From positions 1-64,000 of the forward strand of contig JBKDZP010000008.1 of assembly GCA_047971315.1 (NCBI GenBank): DNA of 64,000 nt. Direction: 5' to 3'. Position numbers and translations under genes: made by a program. Below, one piece after another: positions 28,173 to 37,023 of this stretch. Source of the DNA: JBKDZP01 sp047971315 (GTDB taxonomy: Bacteria > Bacillota_I > Bacilli_A > RF39 > UBA660). Each line of letters begins with the position of its first letter. Position 1 is the first letter of the stretch. The notes beneath the pieces are model-generated. The model saw nothing but the letters and a program-made list of their open reading frames with translations, was not told the DNA's origin and searched no databases.

Positions 28173-29159
28173 TTATTCACCTAGATATTCTTTTATTATT
28201 TTTGAAAATACATCCATTGTATTCATTACTTCTTCAATAGAATTTTCAATTCCACCACATTCTACTAAAATCATTTTAGAATTTAAATCTTGATTATATA
28301 TTCCATCTACCCCAGCTCCTTGTTTAGTTATAACGCCTTTAGAAATATTTGGATAATATTTATTTAACATTTCATTAAAAGTATTAGCTAAATCTAAGTT
28401 TGTTTGATAATTTGGATTTTCTAAACCAACTACAAACATTATTTTCGCATATTGTTTAGAATTAATTGTTATAGTAGATAAATCTCTGCTAACTGAATCA
28501 CGATGTAAGTCAATTATTAAATCTAAATTACTATATGTATTTAAAGCATCAATTACATAGAATCTACTAGCTTTATAACTACTACTATAACCCCATCCAT
28601 TAATAGAAAGAAATTCTGAAATATTAGATGTTTCAACAATTGTTTGAATATTTTGTTTATTTAACTTTTCTTTTAATAAATATGAAGCTGTTAAAACATT
28701 TGGTACAACATCATAATTTTCAAAACCTGTATTACTATAACTTTCTAATTGATGTGTATTATAAATATATACTTTTGGATTGTCGATTGTTGTTGGATTA
28801 GGATCAGTAATATATTTTGATAGCGGATTGGTGTCTTCTAAATCAGTATATTCATTTTCAAAGAAAACCGAAGTTTGAATTTCAATTTTTTGTTGAAACG
28901 AGGTTTCTAATATTTTAATAGGATTTTTTAGGTAATTTTCTAAATTACTACCAATAGTTTTTAATAAATTTTCATTTGATGTTACTACATGATGATTAGA
29001 GTTTTCTAAAATTAATTTCAATAATAATTCATTATTATTTATAATTTTAAAAGAGAAAATTCCAAGTAATAGTTTGTACAAAATAAAACCAAATACTAAA
29101 AATAATATTATCATTTTAATACTTATATTTTTGGGTTTTGCTTTAAATTTTTTTGTCAT
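28173..29159 (-). CDS. spoIIP: Stage II sporulation protein P, amidase
   Basis: A 328-residue protein with an N-terminal membrane helix (about residues 15-35) and an extracytoplasmic N-acetylmuramoyl-L-alanine amidase/endopeptidase domain from about residue 125. Family marks are YIYNTHQLESY with the first zinc ligand His, LDLIIDLHRDS with the second, and ILVECGGIENSIEEV at the end. SpoIIP degrades septal peptidoglycan during engulfment with SpoIID and SpoIIM. It starts after GATAGGAGACACAA. Its closeness to lepA and hemW recalls the Bacillus order. Confidence 0.9.
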   Translation of the reverse strand: MTKKFKAKPKNISIKMIILFLVFGFILYKLLLGIFSFKIINNNELLLKLILENSNHHVVTSNENLLKTIGSNLENYLKNPIKILETSFQQKIEIQTSVFFENEYTDLEDTNPLSKYITDPNPTTIDNPKVYIYNTHQLESYSNTGFENYDVVPNVLTASYLLKEKLNKQNIQTIVETSNISEFLSINGWGYSSSYKASRFYVIDALNTYSNLDLIIDLHRDSVSRDLSTITINSKQYAKIMFVVGLENPNYQTNLDLANTFNEMLNKYYPNISKGVITKQGAGVDGIYNQDLNSKMILVECGGIENSIEEVMNTMDVFSKIIKEYLGE

Positions 29160-29233
29160 TTGTGTCTCCTATCATACTAAGTATATTTTGGTTTTTACTT
29201 ATTATGATAAATAATTTTAATTGTTTTTTAAAA

Positions 29234-29261
29234 TAAAAATATCGAATTTAAACGATATTTT
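29234..29261 (-). terminator. Terminator of the SOS small-protein gene
   Basis: AAAAATATCG and CGATATTTTT form a 10-bp stem. It lies 10 bases beyond the stop codon at 29272. Confidence 0.7.
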
Positions 29262-29271
29262 TCCCGATTTA

Positions 29272-29409
29272 TTATTTACTAATCATTACAATTTCATTTT
29301 CAATATTATTTGTTTCTAATGTTTCCATTTGAACTGCATTGAAGTATGTCACCCCTAGAACAAATATAATGAAACTTATCATTGTTTTACTTCTAAACAT
29401 CTCTTTCAT
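29272..29409 (-). CDS. 45-residue membrane peptide, SOS-regulated, divergent from lexA
   Basis: The ATG at 29409 follows AACAAAGGAGGATATAAAT, a near-perfect ribosome binding site; a longer in-frame ORF begins inside the promoter and is rejected. The peptide has a basic N-terminus (MKEMFRSK), one membrane helix (about residues 10-25, MISFIIFVLGVTYFNA) and an acidic tail. Position and control match the SOS-induced division inhibitors next to lexA in Firmicutes (YneA, SosA), but it is far shorter and lacks LysM. The promoter has TTGACA at 29463-29458, a 17-base spacer and TATACT at 29440-29435, with a LexA-like box inside the spacer. Confidence 0.8.
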   Translation of the reverse strand: MKEMFRSKTMISFIIFVLGVTYFNAVQMETLETNNIENEIVMISK

Positions 29410-29440
29410 ATTTATATCCTCCTTTGTTAATAACAGTATA

Positions 29441-29460
29441 ACACGAACAAACTTTCGTGT
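29441..29460. promoter_or_regulatory. LexA-like box in the promoter of the 45-residue gene
   Basis: CGAACAAACTTTCG at 29444-29457 differs by one base from the Gram-positive LexA pattern CGAAC-N4-GTTYG. It sits in a perfect inverted repeat, ACACGAA and TTCGTGT. It fills the spacer between the minus-strand -35 and -10 boxes. Confidence 0.7.
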
Positions 29461-29470
29461 CAATATCTTT

Positions 29471-29510
29471 CGAACATATGTTTGACAGAATGTAAAGTGT
29501 ATGTTATAAT
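29471..29510 (+). promoter_or_regulatory. lexA promoter with LexA box
   Basis: The LexA box CGAACATATGTTTG (29471-29484) overlaps the -35 element TTGACA (29482-29487). A 17-base spacer and TATAAT (29505-29510) follow. This is a textbook autoregulated SOS promoter. Confidence 0.85.
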
Positions 29511-29533
29511 TACAACATAAAGGAGGATTAAAA

Positions 29534-30154
29534 TTGGAAAAATTAACTAAAAGACAAAAAGAAGTTTTTGACTACATTAAAAGCTATATTGTAGCTCATG
29601 GATTTCCACCTACTATTAGAGAAATGTGTGCTGACTTTGGAGTAAATTCTCCAGCTACTATGCATATGCATTTAAAAACTTTAGCAAAAAAAGGTTACGT
29701 TAAAAAAGCAGATGCGAAATATCGAGCTATAGAGTTATTAGTGGATAATGATTTGTTTAGACAAAATAACGAATTTGTGGTTGATGTTCCTCTTCTTGGT
29801 ATGATAACTGCAGGAAATCCAATTGAAGCAATTGAACATCCAGATGAAATGTTTGCTCTACCATCATACTTAATACCAAAAAATAAAGAAGTATTTACCT
29901 TGAATGTTAGTGGGGAAAGTATGATTAATGTTGGTATTCATGATAAAGATATTGTTATAGTTGAACGAACTAATAATGCTAGAAATGGTGAAATTGTAGT
30001 TGCTATGACTGATGAAAATGAAGTAACATTAAAAACTTATTATAAAGAAAAAGATCATTTTCGCTTACAACCTGAAAATGATACTATGGACCCAATTATT
30101 TTAAATAATATAACTATTTTAGGAAAAGCTGTTGGTTTATACCGTAAAATATAA
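29534..30154 (+). CDS. lexA: LexA repressor
   Basis: A 206-residue SOS repressor. The N-terminal winged HTH is MEKLTKRQKEVFDYIK through PPTIREMCADFGVNSPATMHMHLKTL. The autocleavage site Ala-Gly lies in MITAGNPIEA, and the S24 peptidase dyad is Ser in NVSGESMIN and Lys in VTLKTYYKE. It starts at TTG after AAAGGAGGATTAAAA. It is controlled by the box that overlaps its own -35 element and is divergent from the 45-residue gene. Confidence 0.96.
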   Translation: MEKLTKRQKEVFDYIKSYIVAHGFPPTIREMCADFGVNSPATMHMHLKTLAKKGYVKKADAKYRAIELLVDNDLFRQNNEFVVDVPLLGMITAGNPIEAIEHPDEMFALPSYLIPKNKEVFTLNVSGESMINVGIHDKDIVIVERTNNARNGEIVVAMTDENEVTLKTYYKEKDHFRLQPENDTMDPIILNNITILGKAVGLYRKI

Positions 30155-30180
30155 AAAATTATTCATTTGAATAATTTTTT
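30153..30180. terminator. Bidirectional terminator between lexA and queH
   Basis: AAAAAATTATTC and GAATAATTTTTT form a 12-bp stem with an ATTT loop. The A and T ends allow use by both convergent genes. Confidence 0.8.
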
Positions 30181-30779
30181 TGTTGTTGTTTTGAATAAAT
30201 ACATCCACAGTAGTTTTGTCTGTATAGATTATAAATTTTAGATAATTCAGTGGATCTTTTATAACCTTCCTTTTTTTTGAAATCAGAATACAAATATTTA
30301 ACATTATATTTATTTGCTAATATTTTCCCCATTTTATTAAGTATTTGACTATCTTTTAATGGACTAATTGATAAAGTTGTAGTGAAATAGTCAAAATTAT
30401 TAGTAGCTAGTTTTGCAGCTTCTTCTAGTCTCATATAATAACATTTTTTACATCTTTCTCCGCCCTCAATATCTTCTTCTAATCCTTTTGACATATTTAC
30501 GAAATCTTCATTATTATATTTACCTTCTATTAATTCTATTTTATTCTCACCTTTAAATTCTTTTATGAATTTTTTCATTTCTTCTAATCTTTGATTATAT
30601 TCATCTATTGGTGCAATATTTGGGTTATAATATAAAACCGTTATTTTAAAGTAGTTTGATAGATATTCTAACACATAACTACTACATGGAGCACAACAAC
30701 TGTGTAATAATAGTGATGGTGTTGTTTTGTTTAATTTTTTAATTGTTTCTTCTAATATTTTTTGATAATTTTCTTTCAT
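30159..30779 (-). CDS. queH: Epoxyqueuosine reductase QueH
   Basis: A 206-residue protein of the DUF208/QueH family, which performs the last step of queuosine synthesis in tRNA. Visible Cys ligands are HSCCAPCSSYV near the N-terminus, RCKKCYYMR in the middle, and NYCGCIYSK at the end. TLSISPLKDSQILN and DFKKKEGYKRS are typical. It converges with lexA. No other queuosine genes are in the window, so queuine or preQ1 may be salvaged. Confidence 0.9.
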   Translation of the reverse strand: MKENYQKILEETIKKLNKTTPSLLLHSCCAPCSSYVLEYLSNYFKITVLYYNPNIAPIDEYNQRLEEMKKFIKEFKGENKIELIEGKYNNEDFVNMSKGLEEDIEGGERCKKCYYMRLEEAAKLATNNFDYFTTTLSISPLKDSQILNKMGKILANKYNVKYLYSDFKKKEGYKRSTELSKIYNLYRQNYCGCIYSKQQQKNYSNE

Positions 30780-30780
30780 T

Positions 30781-31175
30781 ATTTCACATCCAATTATATA
30801 GTAACATTTTTTATATTATTTTTCTATATTTTAAGTTAAAAGTTTTTTTATTTTTTATAATGTAAATAATTTTTTTTCTTCACTAATGATATTAATTTTT
30901 CAATATTAAGATAATATGTTGCTACAAAAAAAATATACAATTATGTATATTTTGGTAAATGAAAGTTAAATTTTTAAATTGTTATTTTTTCTATATCAAA
31001 GCTATTTGTTAAAAAATTATGTTTATCTTTAACTAACTTTTTCTTTTTTAATAGGTTTTGCTTTTTCATCAAAATTATTTATTTTGATATTTTCATTGTT
31101 ATTCATAAATAATCTTTTTTATTTTACCTTTTTTATAGGCAATTAAATTTTTGTTTACTAATTTCCAATTTATTT
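30781..31175. other. Gene-free AT-rich remnant DNA
   Basis: No intact gene is visible. A 25-codon reading frame (31029-31106, minus) has no convincing ribosome binding site. The part at about 30880-30960 resembles the 5' end and upstream hairpin of the small pseudogene at 33240-33584 (AATATT..AGTGAAGAAAAA, then a TACAATTATGTA hairpin), so it is probably a further decayed copy of that locus. Confidence 0.5.
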
Positions 31176-32266
31176 TTAGTTACTTACTTTTAATAATCTC
31201 TTTTGTTGTTCTGATGTACTAAAATCAAAATTAAAGTAATCATATTTTGTTGTTTTAAATGCTAAGTAATTATCAATATCATTTTTTGCTTGTTTTGATA
31301 AATCATAAATTCTTTCGGCATTATCTCCATTTTGAACTAATGGTATAATTTATCTTCCTTTGGCTTTTACACTCACACAGTACTTATCTTGTACAAGTGT
31401 TTCACTATCAAAGACTTGTATTGCTTCTTGAAAGTTTTTAAAGGCTTAACTTAAATAAGTATCTTCGCAATTCAATATCCTGTTTATTACATCACTTTCT
31501 GATAATGTGTATAAATCTTCTAAGGTAATATATTTTCTATCATACATTTCTTTTATAATATCTGCTAAGCATTGCATAGTTGTTTTATCTGAATTAATTA
31601 TCCAAGCAGGCCATAATTTAGAAATTATAGATATATATTTTTCACATACCGATAAAACATTAAAACCTAATTCTGGAGTACCAGTTTCATTTTTTAATAC
31701 ATTTACATTATTGTAACATTCTCTAATATCCTCCAAATTCCAAACTCTTTTAAAAATAAGTCCAGAAGAAAAATTATATTCAAACCTATCAGCTGACAAC
31801 TGTGGTGTATCATTGTCTGCTATTGGATATAATTTATAATCGTTATCTTCTTCAAGTTTTATATTATCTCTTTCTAAAAGTGTCATTATTTGTTTTGAAT
31901 TTTTAATCATTTCAGTTGTTAATTCTTCGATGCTTTCTTGATTTTCATGATCTCCATTTAAAAAGTCTATAACATGCTTAAATACTGGAGTTGATATATC
32001 GTGAAATATCCCTGCAAGTGTTTGTTTTTTATCTTTTTAAAATTCTATATTATAAGTGCAACACCTACACTATGGTCTAAATTAGAGTACCAATATCTAG
32101 TATTAAAGACTTTAGTATAATCAGTTCCACACCCTAAAGCAATTTTGCTAATTCGCTCTATTTCTGGAGTATTTATATATTCCAATAACCATAATGGAAA
32201 TTCTGGAGATAATATTTTAAAATACTCTTTTACTTTATTATTCAAACTTTCTAAATACTTTGACAT
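31176..32266 (-). pseudogene. HD-domain hydrolase pseudogene (paralogue of 33942-34979)
   Basis: The N-terminal part (32045-32266) reads MSKYLESLNNKVKEYFKIL and on to YWYSNLDHSVGVAL, matching the intact HD protein of the neighbouring island, and then breaks. The middle (31446-31910) continues in another frame to NCEDTYLS, and the last 80 residues (to about 31176, ending STSEQQKRLLKVSN) need further frame changes and contain a stop. The first His and the ADRFEY Asp segment are still visible. The sequence has drifted far from the intact copy, so decay is old. Confidence 0.75.
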
Positions 32267-32440
32267 ATAAAAAAATCCTACTCCAACTAAAAATATTATA
32301 CCATTAAATAAGCATTTTTACTATGTTTTCACTTAAAAACGATTAAGATTTAATTCCTAATCGTTATTTTTTTATTAAAATATCTTTTATTAAATAACTT
32401 AAAGTATTACATTTTCTTAATATAACCTCTACATCAACTA

Positions 32441-33203
32441 TTTTTATAGTAAATTAAGAGAAAAAAGAGAACCTAAAAAATTAACTGAAAATACCATATT
32501 GCATTATTATGTTTTAATTGGTGCGATACTTAACAAAGAAAAAAGGTTGAAGATAATAAGCGAAAACCCAAATGAAGCAATTGTTAGAATTAAAAGAAAG
32601 AATCCAAATATTACAATGTTGAAGAAACTAAACAACTATTAAAAGCATTGGAAAAACAACCTTTAAAATATCAGACTTTAATTAGACTAGCAATTGATAG
32701 TGGTGCTAGAGTTGGTGAAATACTAGGATTAGAATGGGAAGATATTAATTTTATTCATGTTATCTATAAGTCTTAATATTGTATCAATAAAGTTTTATAT
32801 GCATTTAAGGGTGGAGTTAAGGAAAAAGACAAAACTAAAAATAATAGTTCTATTAGACCAATAGCATTAATGATAGAAACTTTATAGTTATTAAAGCAAT
32901 TTAAAGAACAACAAGAATTAAAAACAACATTAGGTATAAAATGGTTAGGTTGTAAAAAGGTTTTCACTTCCGAAGAAGGTTTATACATGCACCCATGTAC
33001 TCCTAGACATATTTTAGGAAAGATAATTGATAAATACGATTTACCAAAAAATCAATTTTCATTCATTAAGACATACTCCGGCATAGCACTAGATATTCAC
33101 CTGAAAGTTACTTGGTCACAGTAGTAAGAGCATCACAGATATGATATATAGCAATGTTTCAAGCACTCTACAAAGTGAAGTTACTAATAAAATGGGAGAA
33201 TAA
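32441..33203 (+). pseudogene. Integrase pseudogene, copy of the island integrase
   Basis: From TTTTTATAGTAAATTAAG onwards the DNA is a close copy of 40136-40928, the 3' two thirds of the intact tyrosine recombinase gene. It has internal stops, a short insertion near 32755-32775 and several deletions. The first third of the gene is absent. Like the intact copy it is followed by a stop-proximal hairpin and then a minus-strand gene, which shows that the surroundings were duplicated too. Confidence 0.9.
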
Positions 33204-33212
33204 TACAAACTA

Positions 33213-33238
33213 AAAATGGCTATCAAATTAGCCATTTT
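33213..33238. terminator. Bidirectional hairpin after the integrase pseudogene
   Basis: AAAATGGCTA and TAGCCATTTT form a 10-bp stem. It corresponds in place to the hairpin at 40937-40965 behind the intact integrase. Confidence 0.6.
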
Positions 33239-33239
33239 C

Positions 33240-33584
33240 CTATTGCTCTTTATTTTTATTGAAAAAAGATTTTATAAGTCTTTTTATACCTTTTTCTTCA
33301 TGTTGTTCTAATGGGTCTTTTTCACCAATAGCAAAAGTTGTTAATCTGATACATTTTCCATCAACTGATGTATCAAATCTTATATTGTTAGCAACCATTT
33401 CAGTACTTTCATCTTCAAACATTCTCAAACGCATATAGTTTTGATACATGTCCATAGGTATTCTACCAACTTCTCCTAGTTTTTGTCCATCTTGTCTATA
33501 AAAATAAAATTAATTATCATGTTTTGTTTCAGCAAAAACATATTCACCATTACTAAATGCTATTAATTCTTTTTCTTCACTTAT
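33240..33584 (-). pseudogene. Small cytosolic protein pseudogene
   Basis: A frame of about 114 codons begins near 33584, where a start ATG appears changed to ATA behind AAAGGAAC. It runs SEEKELIAFSNGEYVFAE, meets an in-frame TAA (ETKHDN, stop, FYFYRQDG) and continues to a normal end with a basic tail (LIKSFFNKNKEQ). I do not recognise the family. It takes the place between integrase and attachment site that the LOG gene holds in the intact island. Confidence 0.6.
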
Positions 33585-33670
33585 AATATTAGTTCCTTTC
33601 TTTGTCAAGAATTTATGTTATTACAAATAAAGAAAAAAATCTACAATTATGTAGATTTTTATAAACATTT

Positions 33671-33715
33671 TGGTGTCTCCGCACGGGCTTGAACCGTGGA
33701 CCCACTGATTAAGAG
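33671..33715 (-). tRNA. 3' half of the disrupted host tRNA-Lys (CTT)
   Basis: The minus strand reads from the anticodon loop CTCTTAATC through AGTGGG, the T arm (CACGG, TTCAAGC, CCGTG), the acceptor CGGAGAC and ACCA. It is only the 3' part of a tRNA-Lys. Its missing 5' half lies 8.15 kb away at 41857-41896. Joined at the shared GATTAAGAGT they give a complete 76-base cloverleaf with a fully paired GTCTCCG/CGGAGAC acceptor. Confidence 0.85.
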
Positions 33716-33830
33716 TTCTCAAAGGTAGTTATTAGGGTTTATTATAAAGTGTTACAAACTACTATATATAAAGGACTAATGAATTTACTGTTATTACTGA
33801 TTAGTATCTTTTATTATTAATTATTATATA

Positions 33831-33851
33831 TTTGTCCGATAAATAGTCCGA
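33831..33851. repeat. Left arm-type repeat TTTGTCCGATAAATAGTCCGA
   Basis: The block holds two GTCCGA hexamers and recurs, one base shorter, at 41751-41770 near the other end of the island. Position about 120 bases inside the core fits an integrase arm site; that role is inferred. Confidence 0.6.
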
Positions 33852-33941
33852 CTTAATGATAATTTTAACATAGGGGGCTATCAATTGAAAATTATTTATT
33901 TAGATTGAACAAGACTAATATAGTAGACTGATTGGCACACC

Positions 33942-34979
33942 CTATAAATCTATGTAAGCATATTTACTATCACTATAATTTAAGTATTCATTTAATAAGT
34001 TTTCACATGATTTAGAAACATCATTAAGTCTAATAGTTTTATTATAATGCTTAACTAATGGTACAACATATCTTTTTTTACAATCTACTGAAACATAATA
34101 TTTATTTTTAGGTTCTTCTTCGGTTCTAAATAATGTATTTGTATTTTCAAACATTACCCATTTTTCACTTGGAAGGTCATTAGATTTAATAATTTCAATC
34201 ACTTGTTGTTCTGATAAATTATATAACATATCTAGTTTGATAATGTTGCTATCAATTAGTTGTTTTAAAGTATCAGCAATGAATTGCATTGTTAATTTGT
34301 CTTCATTTTGTTGTAATACCATACTATATTTAAAAACACCTTCAAAAAACTTATTTGCTATATCAACATTATTAAAACCTATTTCTTGCTCGTTTTCTTC
34401 ATTAATTAATATAGTAATATTATCATATATTTCTTTTATATTGCTAATTTCCCAAAAGTGACACCATACTAATCCAGTACCAATGACACCTTCTAATCTA
34501 TCTACACATATTTTAGGTTTTTTATTTTCTACAATAGTATATTTACTAATATCAGCAACACTATCAATATCAATGTTATCTTCATTCAAATAGTTCATTA
34601 ATTCTTTTGAACTTAAAATAACTTCTTTAATACTTCTTTCCGAACTTTCTTGATTAATAAAATCATTTAATAAATAATCTATGCAATGGCTAAATGCAGG
34701 TGTTCCTAAATCATGGAACAATGCACCTAGTGTTTGTTCTTTATTTTTAGTAAAATGCCATGTCATTAAAGCACATGCTATACTGTGGTCTAGTCTTGAA
34801 TACCAATATTTGCAAGAATGTAGTTTTGTATAATCACAACCACAAAATTGACCTATACCATTTAATCGTTGCATTTCTTTAGTATCGATATATTTATCAA
34901 TAAAATTAGGATAATTAGTACTTAATAATTTAAAATATTCTTTTAATTCACTATTTTTTATACTTTCAATGTATGTCAT
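33942..34979 (-). CDS. HD-domain phosphohydrolase, dNTPase-like
   Basis: A protein of about 345 residues. The HD-domain ligands are visible: His in YSRLDHSIACAL, the HD pair in LGALFHDLGTPAFSH and a later Asp in ICVDRLEG. The segment HDLGTPAFSH resembles the HDIGHGPFSH of dGTPase/SAMHD1-type enzymes, so nucleotide hydrolysis is likely, with the substrate unknown. The ATG at 34979 follows GGGTGGTAATA. It lies at the left end of the island, and a decayed paralogue sits in the neighbouring element, so it travels with this family of elements. dNTP depletion is a known antiphage strategy, but a defence role here is inference. Confidence 0.75.
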   Translation of the reverse strand: MTYIESIKNSELKEYFKLLSTNYPNFIDKYIDTKEMQRLNGIGQFCGCDYTKLHSCKYWYSRLDHSIACALMTWHFTKNKEQTLGALFHDLGTPAFSHCIDYLLNDFINQESSERSIKEVILSSKELMNYLNEDNIDIDSVADISKYTIVENKKPKICVDRLEGVIGTGLVWCHFWEISNIKEIYDNITILINEENEQEIGFNNVDIANKFFEGVFKYSMVLQQNEDKLTMQFIADTLKQLIDSNIIKLDMLYNLSEQQVIEIIKSNDLPSEKWVMFENTNTLFRTEEEPKNKYYVSVDCKKRYVVPLVKHYNKTIRLNDVSKSCENLLNEYLNYSDSKYAYIDL

Positions 34980-35239
34980 TATTACCACCCATAAACATTA
35001 TAACATTTTTACATTATTTTATCATGTAATATATAAAACTTTTTTCACTACTTTTCATACATAAAAGCACTTAGAAAATAAAAGTTGGCTCAATAAATAG
35101 ACTGATAACAAAAAAAGAAAAATCCCCATAAAATAAGCGAAAGTCCCTTAAAAGCATAACAATTTAGACAACAAAAAATTAGCATAATTTTAATGCTAAT
35201 TCCTTATAGAATAAAGGTATATTGTGTAAAAGTATAACA

Positions 35240-35581
35240 TTATTTTTTTGATTTATTATTAATAGATAATTGAATATTAGCAATTTTCAACTGTCTTATA
35301 ATTTCGCCAAAGCCATATAAAAATAAACCGCTAACAAATGATATTGCAATACCAATAAATAATGTACTAGGGTCATCATTACCTACACTTAACATAAAAC
35401 TAGCAATTACACCTAATACCATTAATATAATTGATACTATTTGATATATGTTCTTCTTGTCTACTTGATAATTATTAAATGTATTACTTAATATTGCACC
35501 CATTTCTTCTACTTCCTTATCAGTCATTGGTTTTGTTTTAGTTGTTTCTTCAATTTTATCAAAAAAATCATTATTGTTCAT
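35240..35581 (-). CDS. Small two-helix membrane protein of the island
   Basis: A protein of about 113 residues with an acidic, Lys-rich cytoplasmic N-terminus (DKIEETTKTKPMTDKEVEE) and two membrane helices (about residues 48-65 and 75-95). The ATG at 35581 follows GGAGAAAAGA. It overlaps the end of the upstream membrane gene by about 10 bases, so the two form an operon. I recognise no family. Confidence 0.6.
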   Translation of the reverse strand: MNNNDFFDKIEETTKTKPMTDKEVEEMGAILSNTFNNYQVDKKNIYQIVSIILMVLGVIASFMLSVGNDDPSTLFIGIAISFVSGLFLYGFGEIIRQLKIANIQLSINNKSKK

Positions 35582-36574
35582 TCTTTTTTCTCCTTTCAAT
35601 AGTGCTTATTCCATATAAATACATATATCTTGTTATTGGTATTAGATATAGCATTGCAATGGTACTTATTAAGGCATCAGTAAAATACTTATTTGTTAAT
35701 CGCATTGAAACATTATAAATTAAAACAAGTATGTATAATATATTAATGAACCAATACAACAATGTTAATGGTTTAATAGATTTTGCCTTTTTACTAAAAA
35801 ATATAATTAAATAATATATTATTAAAAGTAATAATGGCAAGAATAAAAAATTGATAAATAAATGTTATACAAGTTTGTATAAACAACATTATATTTAGAG
35901 ATTTAATATTAAACTTACCCATTCTATATTTTAGATAATAAAAATATAAGAAATTACCTACAAAGCCATTAACTATTAAAAGCATTAAAAAATATATTAT
36001 AAGCATTTCAATGTTTGCTCCACTAAATAGAATAACAAAAATATTACATATAATAGATATAATTGTTGTAACAAAGGAAATTGTAATTAACTTTTTAGGG
36101 TTATTAAATAGAGTATCTTTCATAATTTTTTCTTCCTTTTCATTTTCAGTAATTTTACTATCTAATTTAATTATCTTACTTAAATCTATAAAACGATTAA
36201 TACTAATTAATATAAATGCTAGTAATGAAAACCAAAGACCAACACCACTTATATATTTAGATAAATCAAGTGAATAAAAATTCATTAATAATACTACATT
36301 TACCAAACCTAATGTAATTAGCATTGATATAATGCTTATTATTTTTGAACCTATTTTTGAAAATATTGTAATTAATAAAAATATCACCAATATTTGCAAA
36401 ATAATTATAATTATAAGTTCCCTTGAGATACCTGTTCCCATTGATAATAATAAACCCAAACTATAACCAATATTAGGTTCTGTTTTGAAAAATGGTATTG
36501 TGGTTATTACTATTGCTATTAAAAGAATTATCCCACTAATAGCAAATAGATTATTTATAATTCTTTTTATACAT
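35571..36574 (-). pseudogene. Polytopic membrane protein gene with two frameshifts
   Basis: A start codon at 36574 has an AAGGAG site 5 bases before it, but its frame stops after seven codons; removing one A from the AAAAA run at about 36565 restores the long frame (IINNLFAISG). The long frame then ends at 35794, while the next frame continues from before 35840 to 35571 with further membrane segments. The complete product would have about eight hydrophobic helices and roughly 330 residues. The lesions are one-base indels, near homopolymers, so either recent decay or sequence error is possible. Confidence 0.6.
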
Positions 36575-36618
36575 ATCAGCTCCTTACTTGTACTATAAGC
36601 ATATATTATTCTATGTTT

Positions 36619-36669
36619 ATTGTCTAGTGCTATAAACCCAGTTACTTAACTTTGAAAATATTAGACAAT
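36619..36669. promoter_or_regulatory. Inverted repeat ATTGTCTA...TAGACAAT upstream of the XRE gene
   Basis: Two 8-base arms (36619-36626 and 36662-36669) lie in the gap between the divergent membrane gene and the XRE gene. They are a candidate operator for that regulator. Confidence 0.45.
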
Positions 36670-36689
36670 ATTAATAGGAGTTGGTGCTT

Positions 36690-36929
36690 ATGACACTAAT
36701 ACATAGTGGTAATTATTATTATGATATTATAAAAAAAAATATTAAAAAATATCGTACTGAAAAAGGGTATACTCAAAAAACATTAAGTGAACTTGCTGAA
36801 ATATCAAATGATTATCTTGCAGAAATTGAAAGTTTAAAAAGAAATAAATCATTTAGTATAGAAGTACTAGGTAGAATAGCCGAAGCACTTGATACAAATA
36901 TTGAAAAATTCTTTGAAGAAGAAATTTAA
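36690..36929 (+). CDS. XRE-family regulator of the island
   Basis: A 79-residue protein with a Cro/C1-type HTH: NIKKYRTEKGYTQKTLSELAEISNDYLAEIESLKRNKS, followed by the dimer-forming tail LGRIAEALDTNIEKFF. The ATG at 36690 lies 9 bases after TAGGAG; the in-frame TTG at 36681 abuts that site and is rejected. It is divergent from the membrane-protein operon, with an inverted repeat between them, so it probably controls that operon and itself. Confidence 0.75.
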   Translation: MTLIHSGNYYYDIIKKNIKKYRTEKGYTQKTLSELAEISNDYLAEIESLKRNKSFSIEVLGRIAEALDTNIEKFFEEEI

Positions 36930-37023
36930 GACAATTAATTTTCTTTTTTTGTGAAGTTTTTAAAAACTACTGTACAAATGTTAAATCTTCCTATATAATG
37001 CTGCAGCAGAATGGAGGTTTTTA

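Noticed and set aside
29410..29463. Longer 63-codon version of the SOS peptide.
   Set aside because: Its extra 18 codons would lie across the -10 box and LexA site, and the strong AAAGGAGGA site serves the ATG at 29409.
31029..31106. A 25-codon minus-strand frame (MNNNENIKINN...).
   Set aside because: There is no good ribosome binding site and it lies among gene remnants. It is too short to support alone.
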